Source of the DNA: Bog-756 sp963824645
GTDB taxonomy: Bacteria; Actinomycetota; Acidimicrobiia; Acidimicrobiales; RAAP-2
Length of the DNA: 64,000 bases
Reading direction: 5' to 3'
Assembly (NCBI GenBank): GCA_963824645.1
Contig: CAWGQC010000003.1
Span: 473,216-537,215 of the forward strand
The notes beneath the pieces were generated by a model. That model saw only the letters and a list, made by a program, of their open reading frames with translations, did not search any database and was not told the DNA's origin. A program made the position numbers and the translations under genes. Shown here one piece after another: positions 43,830 to 52,093 of this stretch (the first letter of the stretch is position 1; each line of letters opens with the position of its first letter).

Positions 43830-44219
43830 TCAGTGAGTTGTGTAGTTGATGGGTCCGGAACCTTTGACCCCGATGGCGAAGCAGAAGCAGTGGATGGAGG
43901 CATTGTCACTGATGGGCCGGAGGCTGTGGACCTCATCGGGCGGAATATGGACGAGATCACCTTGGGCGATCTGGCGATCTTCCCCGGATATGGTCATGAT
44001 CCCTCGGCCGCGCAGAACGTAATAGAACTCGTGGGTGGGATGGGAGTGGGGATCTACATAGCCGCCACCCTCGACCACGAACTCATTGACAAGCTCGAGG
44101 AATCCACCGTCGGTCTGCTCCTTCAGTTCCCGCGACTTGACCATCCACCACACCGGTACCGTCCCGTTGTGCTCGACGACGGGAGCGACGTCCTCGATGT
44201 TGCGCACATCCATCACCAT
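43830..44219 (-). CDS. Cupin-domain protein
   Basis: A 129-residue single cupin. The first metal motif is HSHPTHEFYYVLRGRG and the second region LVHIPPDEVHSLRP, giving the usual three histidines and a glutamate for Fe, Mn or Ni. Small cupins serve as dioxygenases, isomerases or binding proteins; the context (AllA-like neighbour, RraA) suggests a role with an alpha-keto or ureido acid. AGAGGAGG lies 4 nt before ATG 44219 and 10 nt before an ATG two codons later; an earlier ATG at 44243 lacks a site. It is divergent from the AllA-like gene. Confidence 0.82.
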   Translation of the reverse strand: MVMDVRNIEDVAPVVEHNGTVPVWWMVKSRELKEQTDGGFLELVNEFVVEGGGYVDPHSHPTHEFYYVLRGRGIMTISGEDRQIAQGDLVHIPPDEVHSLRPISDNASIHCFCFAIGVKGSGPINYTTH

Positions 44220-44285
44220 GTGGCCTCCTCTGTCCTCGGTCATGCTGTGGACGGGCTGCAGCTCTGCCCGATCCCAACCGACCCG

Positions 44286-44295
44286 ATGTTAGGTT
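44286..44295. promoter_or_regulatory. Overlapping divergent -10-like elements, cupin/AllA-like
   Basis: TAACAT (minus, 44286-44291) and TAGGTT (plus, 44290-44295) overlap in the 112-bp gap. Transcription in the two directions would compete, giving coordinated control. Confidence 0.33.
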
Positions 44296-44331
44296 GAATC
44301 GTCACACTAGATCCTCACGGGAGCGCACGAC

Positions 44332-44835
44332 ATGGCCGAAATCGCCCGTCAGATCACACCAGTCTGCTTGAGCGCAGACGCCTGGGCACCGTTCGGATGG
44401 TTGCCGGTACCGGACACCGACCCCCACGATGGCGAAGCCCGTCTGGACTTTGCCTGGCACGATGTTCACGCCAACCTCATAGGTCACCGGCGCGACGAGG
44501 TGCCCGCAGTGCCGGGTGGGCTTCGTTGTGACACGCTCTTCCGCCACGTCACGCACACCCAGGTGGTCATGCCCCTGGATGTTCCCGCTGTTGTCGTGGT
44601 GGCTCCACCGGCCACCGAGATGACTGAAGCGGCCGATGTCGAGCAGGTCCGCGCCTTCACCCTTCCGATACTGGCGCCCATCGTCCTGCACCGGGGTACG
44701 TGGCACTGGGGCCCCTATCCGGTGGGCGCCGAGTCGGTGGAGCTCTTCAACGTCCAGGGGCTCCGGTACCGGGAGGACAACACCAGCGTCGATCTCGATG
44801 GGCTCGGCGCCCCCCTCGACATCCTGATGGACTGA
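44332..44835 (+). CDS. Ureidoglycolate lyase (AllA)-like protein
   Basis: A 167-residue cupin-fold protein resembling ureidoglycolate lyase, which splits ureidoglycolate to glyoxylate and urea in allantoin use. Recognised by FRHVTHTQVVMPLDVPAVVV and, late, IVLHRGTWHWGPYPVG, a strong family motif. A GGGAG lies before the ATG. No other allantoin gene is present in the window, so the true substrate may be another 2-hydroxy or 2-keto acid derivative. Confidence 0.75.
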   Translation: MAEIARQITPVCLSADAWAPFGWLPVPDTDPHDGEARLDFAWHDVHANLIGHRRDEVPAVPGGLRCDTLFRHVTHTQVVMPLDVPAVVVVAPPATEMTEAADVEQVRAFTLPILAPIVLHRGTWHWGPYPVGAESVELFNVQGLRYREDNTSVDLDGLGAPLDILMD

Positions 44836-44914
44836 TCCCGACGCGCCGGCCGGCACCGGGCAGGGATCCGGGGACAGACGCAGGCAGACATTGGCACGCT
44901 GTACTCGGCCCTCC

Positions 44915-44920
44915 TAGCCT
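44915..44920 (+). promoter_or_regulatory. Putative -10 element ahead of a leader ORF
   Basis: TAGCCT ends 7 nt before ATG 44928, the same spacing as at other leaderless starts here. Confidence 0.4.
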
Positions 44921-44927
44921 CCCCCGC

Positions 44928-44999
44928 ATGGGTGGCACCTCCGACCAAAGCCGGCGACCGAGAAGGCGGGCGCCTGTCGTCCGGTCGGCGCTGCCATGA
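44928..44999 (+). CDS. Possible arginine-rich leader peptide (23 aa), coupled to the CoA-transferase
   Basis: A 23-codon ORF, MGGTSDQSRRPRRRAPVVRS plus three residues, starts 7 nt after a -10-like hexamer and stops within the ATGA that opens the next gene. It has six arginines, several with codons rare in this sequence (CGA, AGA, AGG). It may simply deliver ribosomes to the next start, or act as an attenuating leader. No homologue can be recognised at this size. Confidence 0.45.
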   Translation: MGGTSDQSRRPRRRAPVVRSALP

Positions 45000-46669
45000 C
45001 CGAGGTGGGCGCTTCGCTCAGGGACGCCGTCGAACGCCACGTCCGAGCCGGCGACGCCGTCCACGTCATGTTGGGACACAGTCGATGGACGGCGACCGCA
45101 CGGGAGATGGCCCGTCAGCACTGGGGGAACGACGCCGGATTCACCCTGATCATGACCAGCCTGGGTGCCCTCGGGGCTCTCTTCTTCCGGGGGGGGATGC
45201 TGGCCAAGGTCATTACCGCCTACTCGGGCAACAGTTTCCCGTCCTACGCCCCGAATCCCGTCTTCAAGGCGGCCTACGAATCGGGGGAGGTGGCCCTCGA
45301 GCACTGGTCCATCCTGACCATGGCCCAGCGTCTGGAGGCGGCGGCCCGGGGCCTCCCTGCCGCCGTGACCGGCTCCATCGCCGGATCGGACCTGGCGGCC
45401 AACGCCGCCTTCGCCAGCGTGGATTCCCCCTTCGGCCCGGTCGGACTTCTGGCTCCGCTGGTTCCGGACGTGACCCTGTTGCATGCCGCGGTGGCCGACC
45501 GCCGCGGCAATCTGGCCATGAGCGAGCCCCTGCTCGAAGGGGTGTGGGGGGCGTGGGCCGCCCGTAGGGGCGTGGTGGCCACGGTGGAGCGGATCGTGGA
45601 CGATCTGGAGGGGCTCGGTCACCGGGTCCGGATTCCGGCCCACCGGGTCCTGGCCGTGGTCGAGGCTCCGTTTGGGGCGCACCCCGGCGGTTGTTACGCG
45701 CCGGACCTACCGGCCGACTCCTATGGCGAGGACATCCCCTTCTGGATCGCCGCCGCCGCCGCTGCCCGGGGTGATTTCGACGGCTGGGCCCGGGAGAACC
45801 TGCTGGACCCGCCCGATCAGGCCGCCTACCTGCAGCGGCTCGGACGCGACCGTCTGGAGGATCTGCGGCGGCTGTCCGATCCCCAGTCGTGGCGTCGGGA
45901 TGCGGAGGCCAACCCGATCCCCGAGGACGAACCGGTGAGCGACTGGGAGGTGGCCGCCGCCCTGGGGGCCCGCGAGGTTGTGTCCATGATCACCGAGCAT
46001 GGCGCCGACGGCGTCTTGGCCGGTGCCGGTGTGGCCAACCTGGCCGCCTGGGTGGCGGTGGCCCGGGCCCGAGGCGCCGGCCGCCCGGTGTGTCTCACCG
46101 CCGAGCTGGGCCTGTGGGACTACACCCCGACGCCGGCCGATCCCTATATCTTCAACCACCGGGTGTTTCCGGGGACGACGCTGTTGGCCGACGCCTCGAC
46201 GGTGCTCGGCATGGTGGTGGGTGGTCCCGGCACGACGACCATCGGCTGCCTGGGTGCGGCCGAGGTCGACCAGCACGGGAACATCAACTCGACCCAGTTG
46301 GGGGACGGCCGCTTTCTGGTCGGGTCGGGAGGTGCCAATGACGTGGCCAGTCGGGCGGCGGCCTGCGTGGTGATCACCCTGGGCCGCCCGGCCAGGCTGC
46401 CCGGTACGGTGGCCTTCGTCACAGCACCCGGCGAACGGGTGACCCGGGTTGTCACTGATCGCGGCGTGCTGCGCAAACTCGACGGTCGGATGCGGGTGGC
46501 CGCCGTCCCGGCCGGGAAGGGGTCGTTGGACGAGCGTGTGCGAGCCATGGTGGAGTCGTGCGGATGGGAGGCCGAGGTGGCCCGAGAGGTGGTCGAGCTC
46601 GACCCGGTGACCCCCGCCGAGGCCCGGGAACTCAGGGAATTCGACCGTCGGCGACAGTTCCTGCGGTGA
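44996..46669 (+). CDS. Glutaconate-type class I CoA-transferase, alpha and beta subunits fused
   Basis: A 557-residue fusion of a GctA-like half (1 to about 300) and a GctB-like half (about 310-557). The alpha half has LEAAARGLPAAVT and VEAPFGAHPGGCYAPD; the beta half has EVDQHGNINSTQLGDG and VGSGGANDVASRA. Glu370 in TAELGLWDYTP aligns with the catalytic glutamate of glutaconate CoA-transferase beta, so true transferase activity is expected. The steroid hydrolase IpdAB is a relative that lost this residue, so it is a less likely identity. Two polypeptides are the rule in this branch. The ATG overlaps the leader ORF stop. An ABC importer follows after 266 bp. Confidence 0.83.
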   Translation: MTEVGASLRDAVERHVRAGDAVHVMLGHSRWTATAREMARQHWGNDAGFTLIMTSLGALGALFFRGGMLAKVITAYSGNSFPSYAPNPVFKAAYESGEVALEHWSILTMAQRLEAAARGLPAAVTGSIAGSDLAANAAFASVDSPFGPVGLLAPLVPDVTLLHAAVADRRGNLAMSEPLLEGVWGAWAARRGVVATVERIVDDLEGLGHRVRIPAHRVLAVVEAPFGAHPGGCYAPDLPADSYGEDIPFWIAAAAAARGDFDGWARENLLDPPDQAAYLQRLGRDRLEDLRRLSDPQSWRRDAEANPIPEDEPVSDWEVAAALGAREVVSMITEHGADGVLAGAGVANLAAWVAVARARGAGRPVCLTAELGLWDYTPTPADPYIFNHRVFPGTTLLADASTVLGMVVGGPGTTTIGCLGAAEVDQHGNINSTQLGDGRFLVGSGGANDVASRAAACVVITLGRPARLPGTVAFVTAPGERVTRVVTDRGVLRKLDGRMRVAAVPAGKGSLDERVRAMVESCGWEAEVAREVVELDPVTPAEARELREFDRRRQFLR

Positions 46670-46811
46670 ACCGCCGATCCGCCGGGGCTGAAATTCTGGC
46701 CCGTCGCTCGATCCATGATCCTGCCTCGGGGCCTGACCGGGATGGGGCCGGGGCCTGACCCGTACCGACCGAGGTGAGGCGTCAGGGCTGGTCGATCCAT
46801 GTCAGCTACGG

Positions 46812-46840
46812 TTGACATCAGTGACATTCGTGTCATAGAA
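46812..46840 (+). promoter_or_regulatory. Promoter with embedded inverted repeat, Liv importer operon
   Basis: TTGACA at 46812-46817 and ATAGAA at 46835-46840 are 17 nt apart. Inside the spacer TGACA (46822-46826) and TGTCA (46831-46835) form an inverted repeat, and the -35 itself overlaps another TGACAT. A repressor bound here would block RNA polymerase. A leader of roughly 90 nt follows. The rest of the 266-bp gap has only an 11-bp GGGGCCTGACC direct repeat. Confidence 0.55.
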
Positions 46841-46935
46841 ACAGGCCCGACGATCGGCGGGGTCATCACCTCGTTGACGTTGGGTCCGCGAGTGCGCACA
46901 CAAGCTCCGGGTATAGATTCCGGAATGGAGAAAGA

Positions 46936-48294
46936 GTGGCCATGGGGGAACACCGGGGGAAGTGGGTAGTGGCGGGGGCTCTAGCGCTGGTGGCGGCCGT
47001 CACCGTGGCCGGATGCTCGTCGTCGACGGCGACGCCGACAACCACGTCGACCAGCACCACGTCATCGACCAGCACGTCGGCCACGTCCGGGTCCTCCGGG
47101 GCCGACAGCCCGGGGGTGACGAAGACGGCCATCAACGTCGGGGCCATATCCACCCTCACTGGATCGATCGCCGCCGACTTCAACGGACTATCGCCGGGCA
47201 TCCAGGCCTATTTCGACATGATCAACGCCGAAGGCGGGATCAACGGGCGGAAGCTGGTGCTGGCCTACAACCTCGATGATGGCGGGCAGGGAAGCCAGTT
47301 CGTCCAGCTCACCCACACCCTCATCGATCAGGACCACGCCTTCGCCGTCATGGTCGCGTCCTACTGGTTCACCCCGAACTACTTCGTGGAGACCAAGACA
47401 CCCACCTACGGCTACAACGTGAGCGGTAACTGGGCCAACGCTCCGAACCTCTACGGGGCCGGCGGCAACTCCCTCCAGGTCTACAGCGCCGCCATCCCCA
47501 CCTACGCCTACCTGCTCAAGCAGACCCACTCGAAATCGGTGGCGGTGATCAGCTACGGGCCGGCCATCACCTCTTCCTACGACGCCTGCAATACCGCAGC
47601 CACCGACCTGGCGAAGGACGGGTACCACGTGAGCTACCAGGACTCGGGCGCCCAGCTGGGAGGCAGCTACTCCTCGGCCGTCCAGCGCATGCAGCAGACC
47701 GGGACCGACATGATCATCTCCTGCATGCAGGAGTCGGACAACATCACCATGGCCCGGGACATCCAGGAGTACGGACTCAAGACCAAGCAGCTGTGGGAGA
47801 GCGGCTACGACCGCACCCTGCTCGGCCAGTACAGCAATCTCATGCAGGGCGTCTACTTCAACCTGTCGGGGACCGTCCCCTACGAGGCCGGCCAGAAGTG
47901 GCCCAGCACCTACACGGGCATGGCTACCTACCTCAAAGAGATGGACAAGTACTCGCCCAACTACACCTACAACGGGGTGGCCATCCAAGGCTGGCAGTCG
48001 GCCGCCCTCCTGGCCGATGCCGTCAAGGCGGCCGGCAACAATCTGACCCAGGCCAACATCGTGAATGTGACCAACCACTTCACCAACAACACCAGTGGTG
48101 GGCTGTCCACCGTGACCAACTGGTCGCTGGCCCACACCACGGTCACCTACCCCAACTGCAGCGCCTTCGTCCAGGTCCAGGGTAAGAAGTTCGTGCCCGT
48201 CTTCGGCAAGGGAAACAGCGTGTTCGTGTGCTTCAACCAGAACGCCAAGGACCCGGTCCCGGTCCCTGCGCCGGCAGGCACTCCAGGCGGATGA
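46936..48294 (+). CDS. ABC importer substrate-binding lipoprotein (LivK/Leu-Ile-Val-binding type)
   Basis: A 452-residue periplasmic-binding-type lipoprotein. The signal peptide WVVAGALALVAAVTVAGCSS ends in a VAGC lipobox, followed by a 35-residue Ser/Thr linker and the type 1 binding fold (NVGAISTLTGSIAADFNGLS, GINGRKLVLAYNLDDGG). Relatives bind branched-chain amino acids, aromatic acids, amides or other carboxylates. The start is GTG 46936, 5 nt after GGAG; the in-frame ATG two codons on is nearly as good. Permease and ATPase genes follow directly. Confidence 0.9.
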   Translation: MAMGEHRGKWVVAGALALVAAVTVAGCSSSTATPTTTSTSTTSSTSTSATSGSSGADSPGVTKTAINVGAISTLTGSIAADFNGLSPGIQAYFDMINAEGGINGRKLVLAYNLDDGGQGSQFVQLTHTLIDQDHAFAVMVASYWFTPNYFVETKTPTYGYNVSGNWANAPNLYGAGGNSLQVYSAAIPTYAYLLKQTHSKSVAVISYGPAITSSYDACNTAATDLAKDGYHVSYQDSGAQLGGSYSSAVQRMQQTGTDMIISCMQESDNITMARDIQEYGLKTKQLWESGYDRTLLGQYSNLMQGVYFNLSGTVPYEAGQKWPSTYTGMATYLKEMDKYSPNYTYNGVAIQGWQSAALLADAVKAAGNNLTQANIVNVTNHFTNNTSGGLSTVTNWSLAHTTVTYPNCSAFVQVQGKKFVPVFGKGNSVFVCFNQNAKDPVPVPAPAGTPGG

Positions 48295-48334
48295 CGCCTG
48301 CTGACGCCGGTCCCGAGTAGGAGTCGGCGCGGGA

Positions 48335-50383
48335 GTGGAGCATTTCCTGGGTTTCGCCATCCCCGGCATCCCCTACGGCTGTACCTACGCCATGGTGGCT
48401 GTAGGGCTGGTCCTCACTTACCAGGCCACCGGTGTCTTCAACTTCGCTTTCGGGGCCCAGGCCTACATGTCGGCCTTCATCTTCACCCTGCTGGTCCAGG
48501 ACGAGGGCCTGCCCATCTGGGCCGCCTTCATCATTTCGGTGGTCATCCTGGCCCCGCTCTTCGGCCTGGCCCTGGACCGCTATCTGTTCCGCAAGATCCC
48601 TAACGCCAACACCACGGCCAAGCTGGTGACCGGCATCACCCTGTTCGTGGGGATCCCTGCCCTTTTGCCGGTCATTTTCGGGAACGCCAACTACTACAAC
48701 CCGCCCAGCATCCTTTTCAATCCCGATGTCGTCTACTTCCGCATCGCCGGTACCCCGTTCAACGGGATCTACATGAGTGCCCTGGTGGCTACTGCGGTGG
48801 TCCTTTTGGCCCTGGTCGCTCTCATGCGGTTCACCAACCTCGGTCTGCAGATGCGGGGGGCGGTGGAGAGCCGGCGGCTGGTCCAGCTGGACGGCGTCAA
48901 CGCCGGCCGGGTGGTGGCCTCGGCTTGGGCCATCTCCAGCCTGCTGGCCGGTCTGGCCGGCGTCCTGCTCGCTCCGGCCACGGGCCAGCTGCAGGCGCAG
49001 GACTACGCCACGTTGATGGTGGCCGCCTTCGCCGCCGCCGCCTGGGCGGTTCTGCGCTCCATGCCCATCGCCGCCCTGGTCGGGATCATCATCGGCATTG
49101 CCGACACCGTCCTGCAGGGCTATCTCCCCCCCAGCAGCGTGTGGTCGTCGGCCGTTCTGTCGTCCCTGCCTTTCGTGGTGCTGATCGCGGCGCTGTTGAT
49201 CGTGCCCGGACTGCGCCGGCTGGGCGATGCCAAGGACCCGTTGGCCTCCATCGACCCGCCCACCCCGCCCACCACGGCGGCCCTCCGCGCCCCCCAGCTG
49301 GATCGGATAATCCGCATCCTGTGGTACGTACTGCTCGTCGCCTTCATCGTCTCCATGCTGACCTGGATGCCCAAGACGTGGGAGAACGTCTTCAACGCCG
49401 GTTTGGCCTTCTCTCTCATCTTCCTGTCCATCACACTCATCACAGGCATGGGGGGACAGCTGTCCCTGTGCCAGGCCACATTGGCCGGTGTCGGCGCCTT
49501 CACCGCCGCCCAGTTGGCCAACCACATCGGACTCAGCCTCCTGGTCGGCGGCCTGATCGGGTCGATCGCCGCCGGTGGGGTGGCCGTCGTGCTGGCCGTG
49601 CTGTCTCTCCGGTTGCGCGGTCTGGGTCTGGCCCTCATGACCATCGCCGCCGCCCTCTTCTTCGACAGCGCCGTGTTCCCTCAGCTGTCGACCACCAACG
49701 GTGCCCCCATCAGCGTGCAGTCCAAATGGGTGGGCCTGGGCATCCTGAACCCCAACGGCCACGCCTTCTTCGTTCTGGCCATGGTCGTCCTGGTGATCTG
49801 CGTCGTCGGGGTGTTGCTCATACGCCAAGGGACCACGGGGCGCTATTTGGCCGCCATGCGGGGCAGCGAGACGGCGGCGGCCGGGATGGGGATCAACCTG
49901 ACCTGGCAGCGGGTGTTGATCTTCGGCCTCTCCGGGGTGGTGGCCGGGTTGGGTGGGACCTTGCTCACCATCCAGCAGCAGTCGGTGAGTGCCGAAGGCT
50001 TCAGCTACGAGTTCTCGCTGGCCTTCGTGGTCATCGTGGTCTCCACCGGGGTCAGTACGGTCGAGGGGGCCATCAACGCCGGCATCGCCTTCGTGGTCAT
50101 CCAGCAACTCCTGACTTACCTGCCGGCCCGTTTCGGCGGGGACAGCCTGGTCTTCGTCCTCTTCGCCTTCGGGGCCATCAACTACGCCGCCCATCCCGAG
50201 GGTGTCCTCGAGTACTCCAAGCGCCGCTGGACGCTGCGTATGCAGAACCTGTTCTTCAAACCGGACCCACCGCCGACCACTCCTGGGGGAGGTGCCCTCC
50301 TGGGGGCATTCGGCAATGGATCGGGCACGGCCCACTCGTCCGCCGCCGTCGACGCCGAACCTCGGGTGGTCGATCGTGGCTAG
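48335..50383 (+). CDS. ABC importer permease, LivH-LivM fusion
   Basis: A 682-residue membrane protein. Residues 1 to about 300 are LivH-like (IPYGCTYAMVAVGLVLTYQA, VFNFAFGAQAYMSAF); from about 320 on it is LivM-like (GLAFSLIFLSITLITGMGGQ, SLRLRGLGLALMTIAAALFF), with a cytoplasmic tail of roughly 60 residues after the last helices. Each half shows 8 to 10 hydrophobic segments, so one chain would form the whole channel. It starts at GTG 48335 and overlaps the first ATPase gene by 8 bp. Confidence 0.9.
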   Translation: MEHFLGFAIPGIPYGCTYAMVAVGLVLTYQATGVFNFAFGAQAYMSAFIFTLLVQDEGLPIWAAFIISVVILAPLFGLALDRYLFRKIPNANTTAKLVTGITLFVGIPALLPVIFGNANYYNPPSILFNPDVVYFRIAGTPFNGIYMSALVATAVVLLALVALMRFTNLGLQMRGAVESRRLVQLDGVNAGRVVASAWAISSLLAGLAGVLLAPATGQLQAQDYATLMVAAFAAAAWAVLRSMPIAALVGIIIGIADTVLQGYLPPSSVWSSAVLSSLPFVVLIAALLIVPGLRRLGDAKDPLASIDPPTPPTTAALRAPQLDRIIRILWYVLLVAFIVSMLTWMPKTWENVFNAGLAFSLIFLSITLITGMGGQLSLCQATLAGVGAFTAAQLANHIGLSLLVGGLIGSIAAGGVAVVLAVLSLRLRGLGLALMTIAAALFFDSAVFPQLSTTNGAPISVQSKWVGLGILNPNGHAFFVLAMVVLVICVVGVLLIRQGTTGRYLAAMRGSETAAAGMGINLTWQRVLIFGLSGVVAGLGGTLLTIQQQSVSAEGFSYEFSLAFVVIVVSTGVSTVEGAINAGIAFVVIQQLLTYLPARFGGDSLVFVLFAFGAINYAAHPEGVLEYSKRRWTLRMQNLFFKPDPPPTTPGGGALLGAFGNGSGTAHSSAAVDAEPRVVDRG

Positions 50384-51149
50384 CGAAGATGACACCCTTC
50401 TCCGGGTGACCGACGTGACCAAGTCCTTCGGCGGTATCACCGCCGTCGACAGCGTGGCGTTCGTCGTCAAACCGGGCGAAAGCGTCGGGTTGGTGGGTCC
50501 CAACGGCGCCGGCAAGACAACCCTGTTCAACTGCATCTGCGGGCAGATCCAGCCCCAGCGGGGGAGTGTCGAACTCGACGGTCAGGAGCTGCTCGACATT
50601 CCGACCTACAAGAGGGCACGCCTGGGGATCGGCCGCACCTACCAACGGGTGGAGATCTTTCCCGACATGACCGTCCGCGACCACCTGGTGGTGGCTGAAA
50701 GGGCCCGGCAGCGGCAGGGGCGGTTGTGGAAGGACCTGTGCAACCGGAGTGGGCCTACGCCCGAAGAGAACGCCCGGGTGACGGCTGTTCTCGAGCTGGT
50801 GGGTATCGAGAGCCAGGCCGATGTTCCCGTCTCCTCCTTGGGCCTGGGTTCGTGCCGTCTGGTCGAGTTGGCCCGGGCCCTGGTGGCCGATCCGGTGCTC
50901 CTCTTGGCCGATGAGCCTTCATCAGGGCTCGACATCCACGAGACCCGAGAGCTCTCCCAGGTCCTGCAGATGCTTCAGAAGGAGCGGGGGATGGCCGTCC
51001 TGCTGGTCGAGCACGACCTGAACATGGTCGCTTCGGTCGTCGATCGCACGATCGTGATGAATCTCGGGGCCGTCATAGCCGAAGGGACGTTCGACGAGGT
51101 CATGTCGGATCCTGTCGTCCGTCAGGCCTACCTCGGTCTGACCGCGTGA
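50376..51149 (+). CDS. ABC importer ATPase, LivG type
   Basis: A 257-residue ATPase. Walker A is GPNGAGKTT, Walker B LLLADEPSSGL and the switch histidine is in LLVEHDLNM. The signature loop is SLGLGSCRLVELARAL rather than LSGGQ, a variant seen in LivG proteins. GTG 50376 lies within the end of the permease gene, and the next ATPase overlaps its stop as GTGA. Confidence 0.92.
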   Translation: MASEDDTLLRVTDVTKSFGGITAVDSVAFVVKPGESVGLVGPNGAGKTTLFNCICGQIQPQRGSVELDGQELLDIPTYKRARLGIGRTYQRVEIFPDMTVRDHLVVAERARQRQGRLWKDLCNRSGPTPEENARVTAVLELVGIESQADVPVSSLGLGSCRLVELARALVADPVLLLADEPSSGLDIHETRELSQVLQMLQKERGMAVLLVEHDLNMVASVVDRTIVMNLGAVIAEGTFDEVMSDPVVRQAYLGLTA

Positions 51150-52093
51150 CCTCCCCGGCCGGTGAGACCGGGCCCGACGGCGGCGGAGCAGGTTCGGGAA
51201 CAGGGACGGGGTCGACGACGGTGGAAGCGCCGCACGCACTGGACGTAGCTCATGTGAGCGCCAGCTACGGGCCCTACCGGGCCCTCTTCGACGTGAGCTT
51301 CAGCGTGCCGGCCCAGGGGATGACCGCTCTCATCGGGTCCAACGGAGCAGGAAAGTCGACGGTGGCACGGGTGGTGACCGGCCTGCTGCCCAGCACCAGC
51401 GGAACCATCCATCTCAATGGCGATCCCATCACCGGGCTGCCCGCTTTCAAGATCGCCCGGGCCGGAACGGCCCACGTGCCCGAGGGTCGTGGTGTCTTCG
51501 CCAGCCTGACTGTCGAGGAGAACCTCCGTCTGGTGTTCCGCCAGCGGGGAGGACGTCGCTGCGTTCCCGACGCCTTGGCCCGGGCCTACGAGGCCTTCCC
51601 TGCTCTGAGCCAGCGCCGGGGGCAGGGTGGGGGGACCCTGTCGGGCGGTGAGCAGCGCATGCTGTCGCTGGCCAAGGTTCTGGTTCTCCCCCCCAGCCTC
51701 CTGGTGGCCGACGAGATCTCCCTGGGGTTGGCCCCGGTGGTCATCGACGCCGTCTACGAGGGACTGCGTCGGATCAACCAGGCCGGCACCGCCCTGCTGG
51801 TGGTCGAGCAACAGGTGGACCGGGTACTGGATCTGGCCAGCACCGCGGTGGTGCTCGAGCATGGTTCGGTGGCCTACACCGGGAACGCCGATGGCGCACT
51901 GGCTGCCGTGGAGCAGGTCATGGCGGCCCGGGGCGAGCAGGGTCCGGCCACCTCCGCCGGAGTGGACTGGTCGAGGGCCGATGCGGCGCCAGCGCGGGAG
52001 ATCGGCGGGCGAACCCGTAGGCTTCGGGGTCGTCATGCCAACGGGAACCGGTCCGGATCGGGTCCGGTGACCGACGGAGAGGAGCCACAGTGA
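51146..52093 (+). CDS. ABC importer ATPase, LivF type, with extended tails
   Basis: A 315-residue ATPase: Walker A GSNGAGKST, signature LSGGEQRML, Walker B LLVADEISLGLAP and VVEQQVDRVL. A Gly/Thr-rich N-terminal extension of about 30 residues and a basic C-terminal tail of about 60 residues go beyond the usual 235-residue LivF. GTG starts and stops overlap both neighbours by 4 bp, so the five-gene unit is strongly coupled. Confidence 0.91.
   Translation: MTSPAGETGPDGGGAGSGTGTGSTTVEAPHALDVAHVSASYGPYRALFDVSFSVPAQGMTALIGSNGAGKSTVARVVTGLLPSTSGTIHLNGDPITGLPAFKIARAGTAHVPEGRGVFASLTVEENLRLVFRQRGGRRCVPDALARAYEAFPALSQRRGQGGGTLSGGEQRMLSLAKVLVLPPSLLVADEISLGLAPVVIDAVYEGLRRINQAGTALLVVEQQVDRVLDLASTAVVLEHGSVAYTGNADGALAAVEQVMAARGEQGPATSAGVDWSRADAAPAREIGGRTRRLRGRHANGNRSGSGPVTDGEEPQ

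Noticed and set aside
44996..46669. Identity as a fused steroid-ring hydrolase IpdAB
   Set aside because: The second half has the SGGAND block and the catalytic glutamate (E-x-G-L-W-D) of glutaconate transferase beta, which favours a true transferase.
48233..50536. Very long open frame on the minus strand, about 767 codons
   Set aside because: It is antisense to the importer permease and its translation is rich in Gly, Gln, His and Asp with no fold signature. Such frames arise from G+C-rich third positions.
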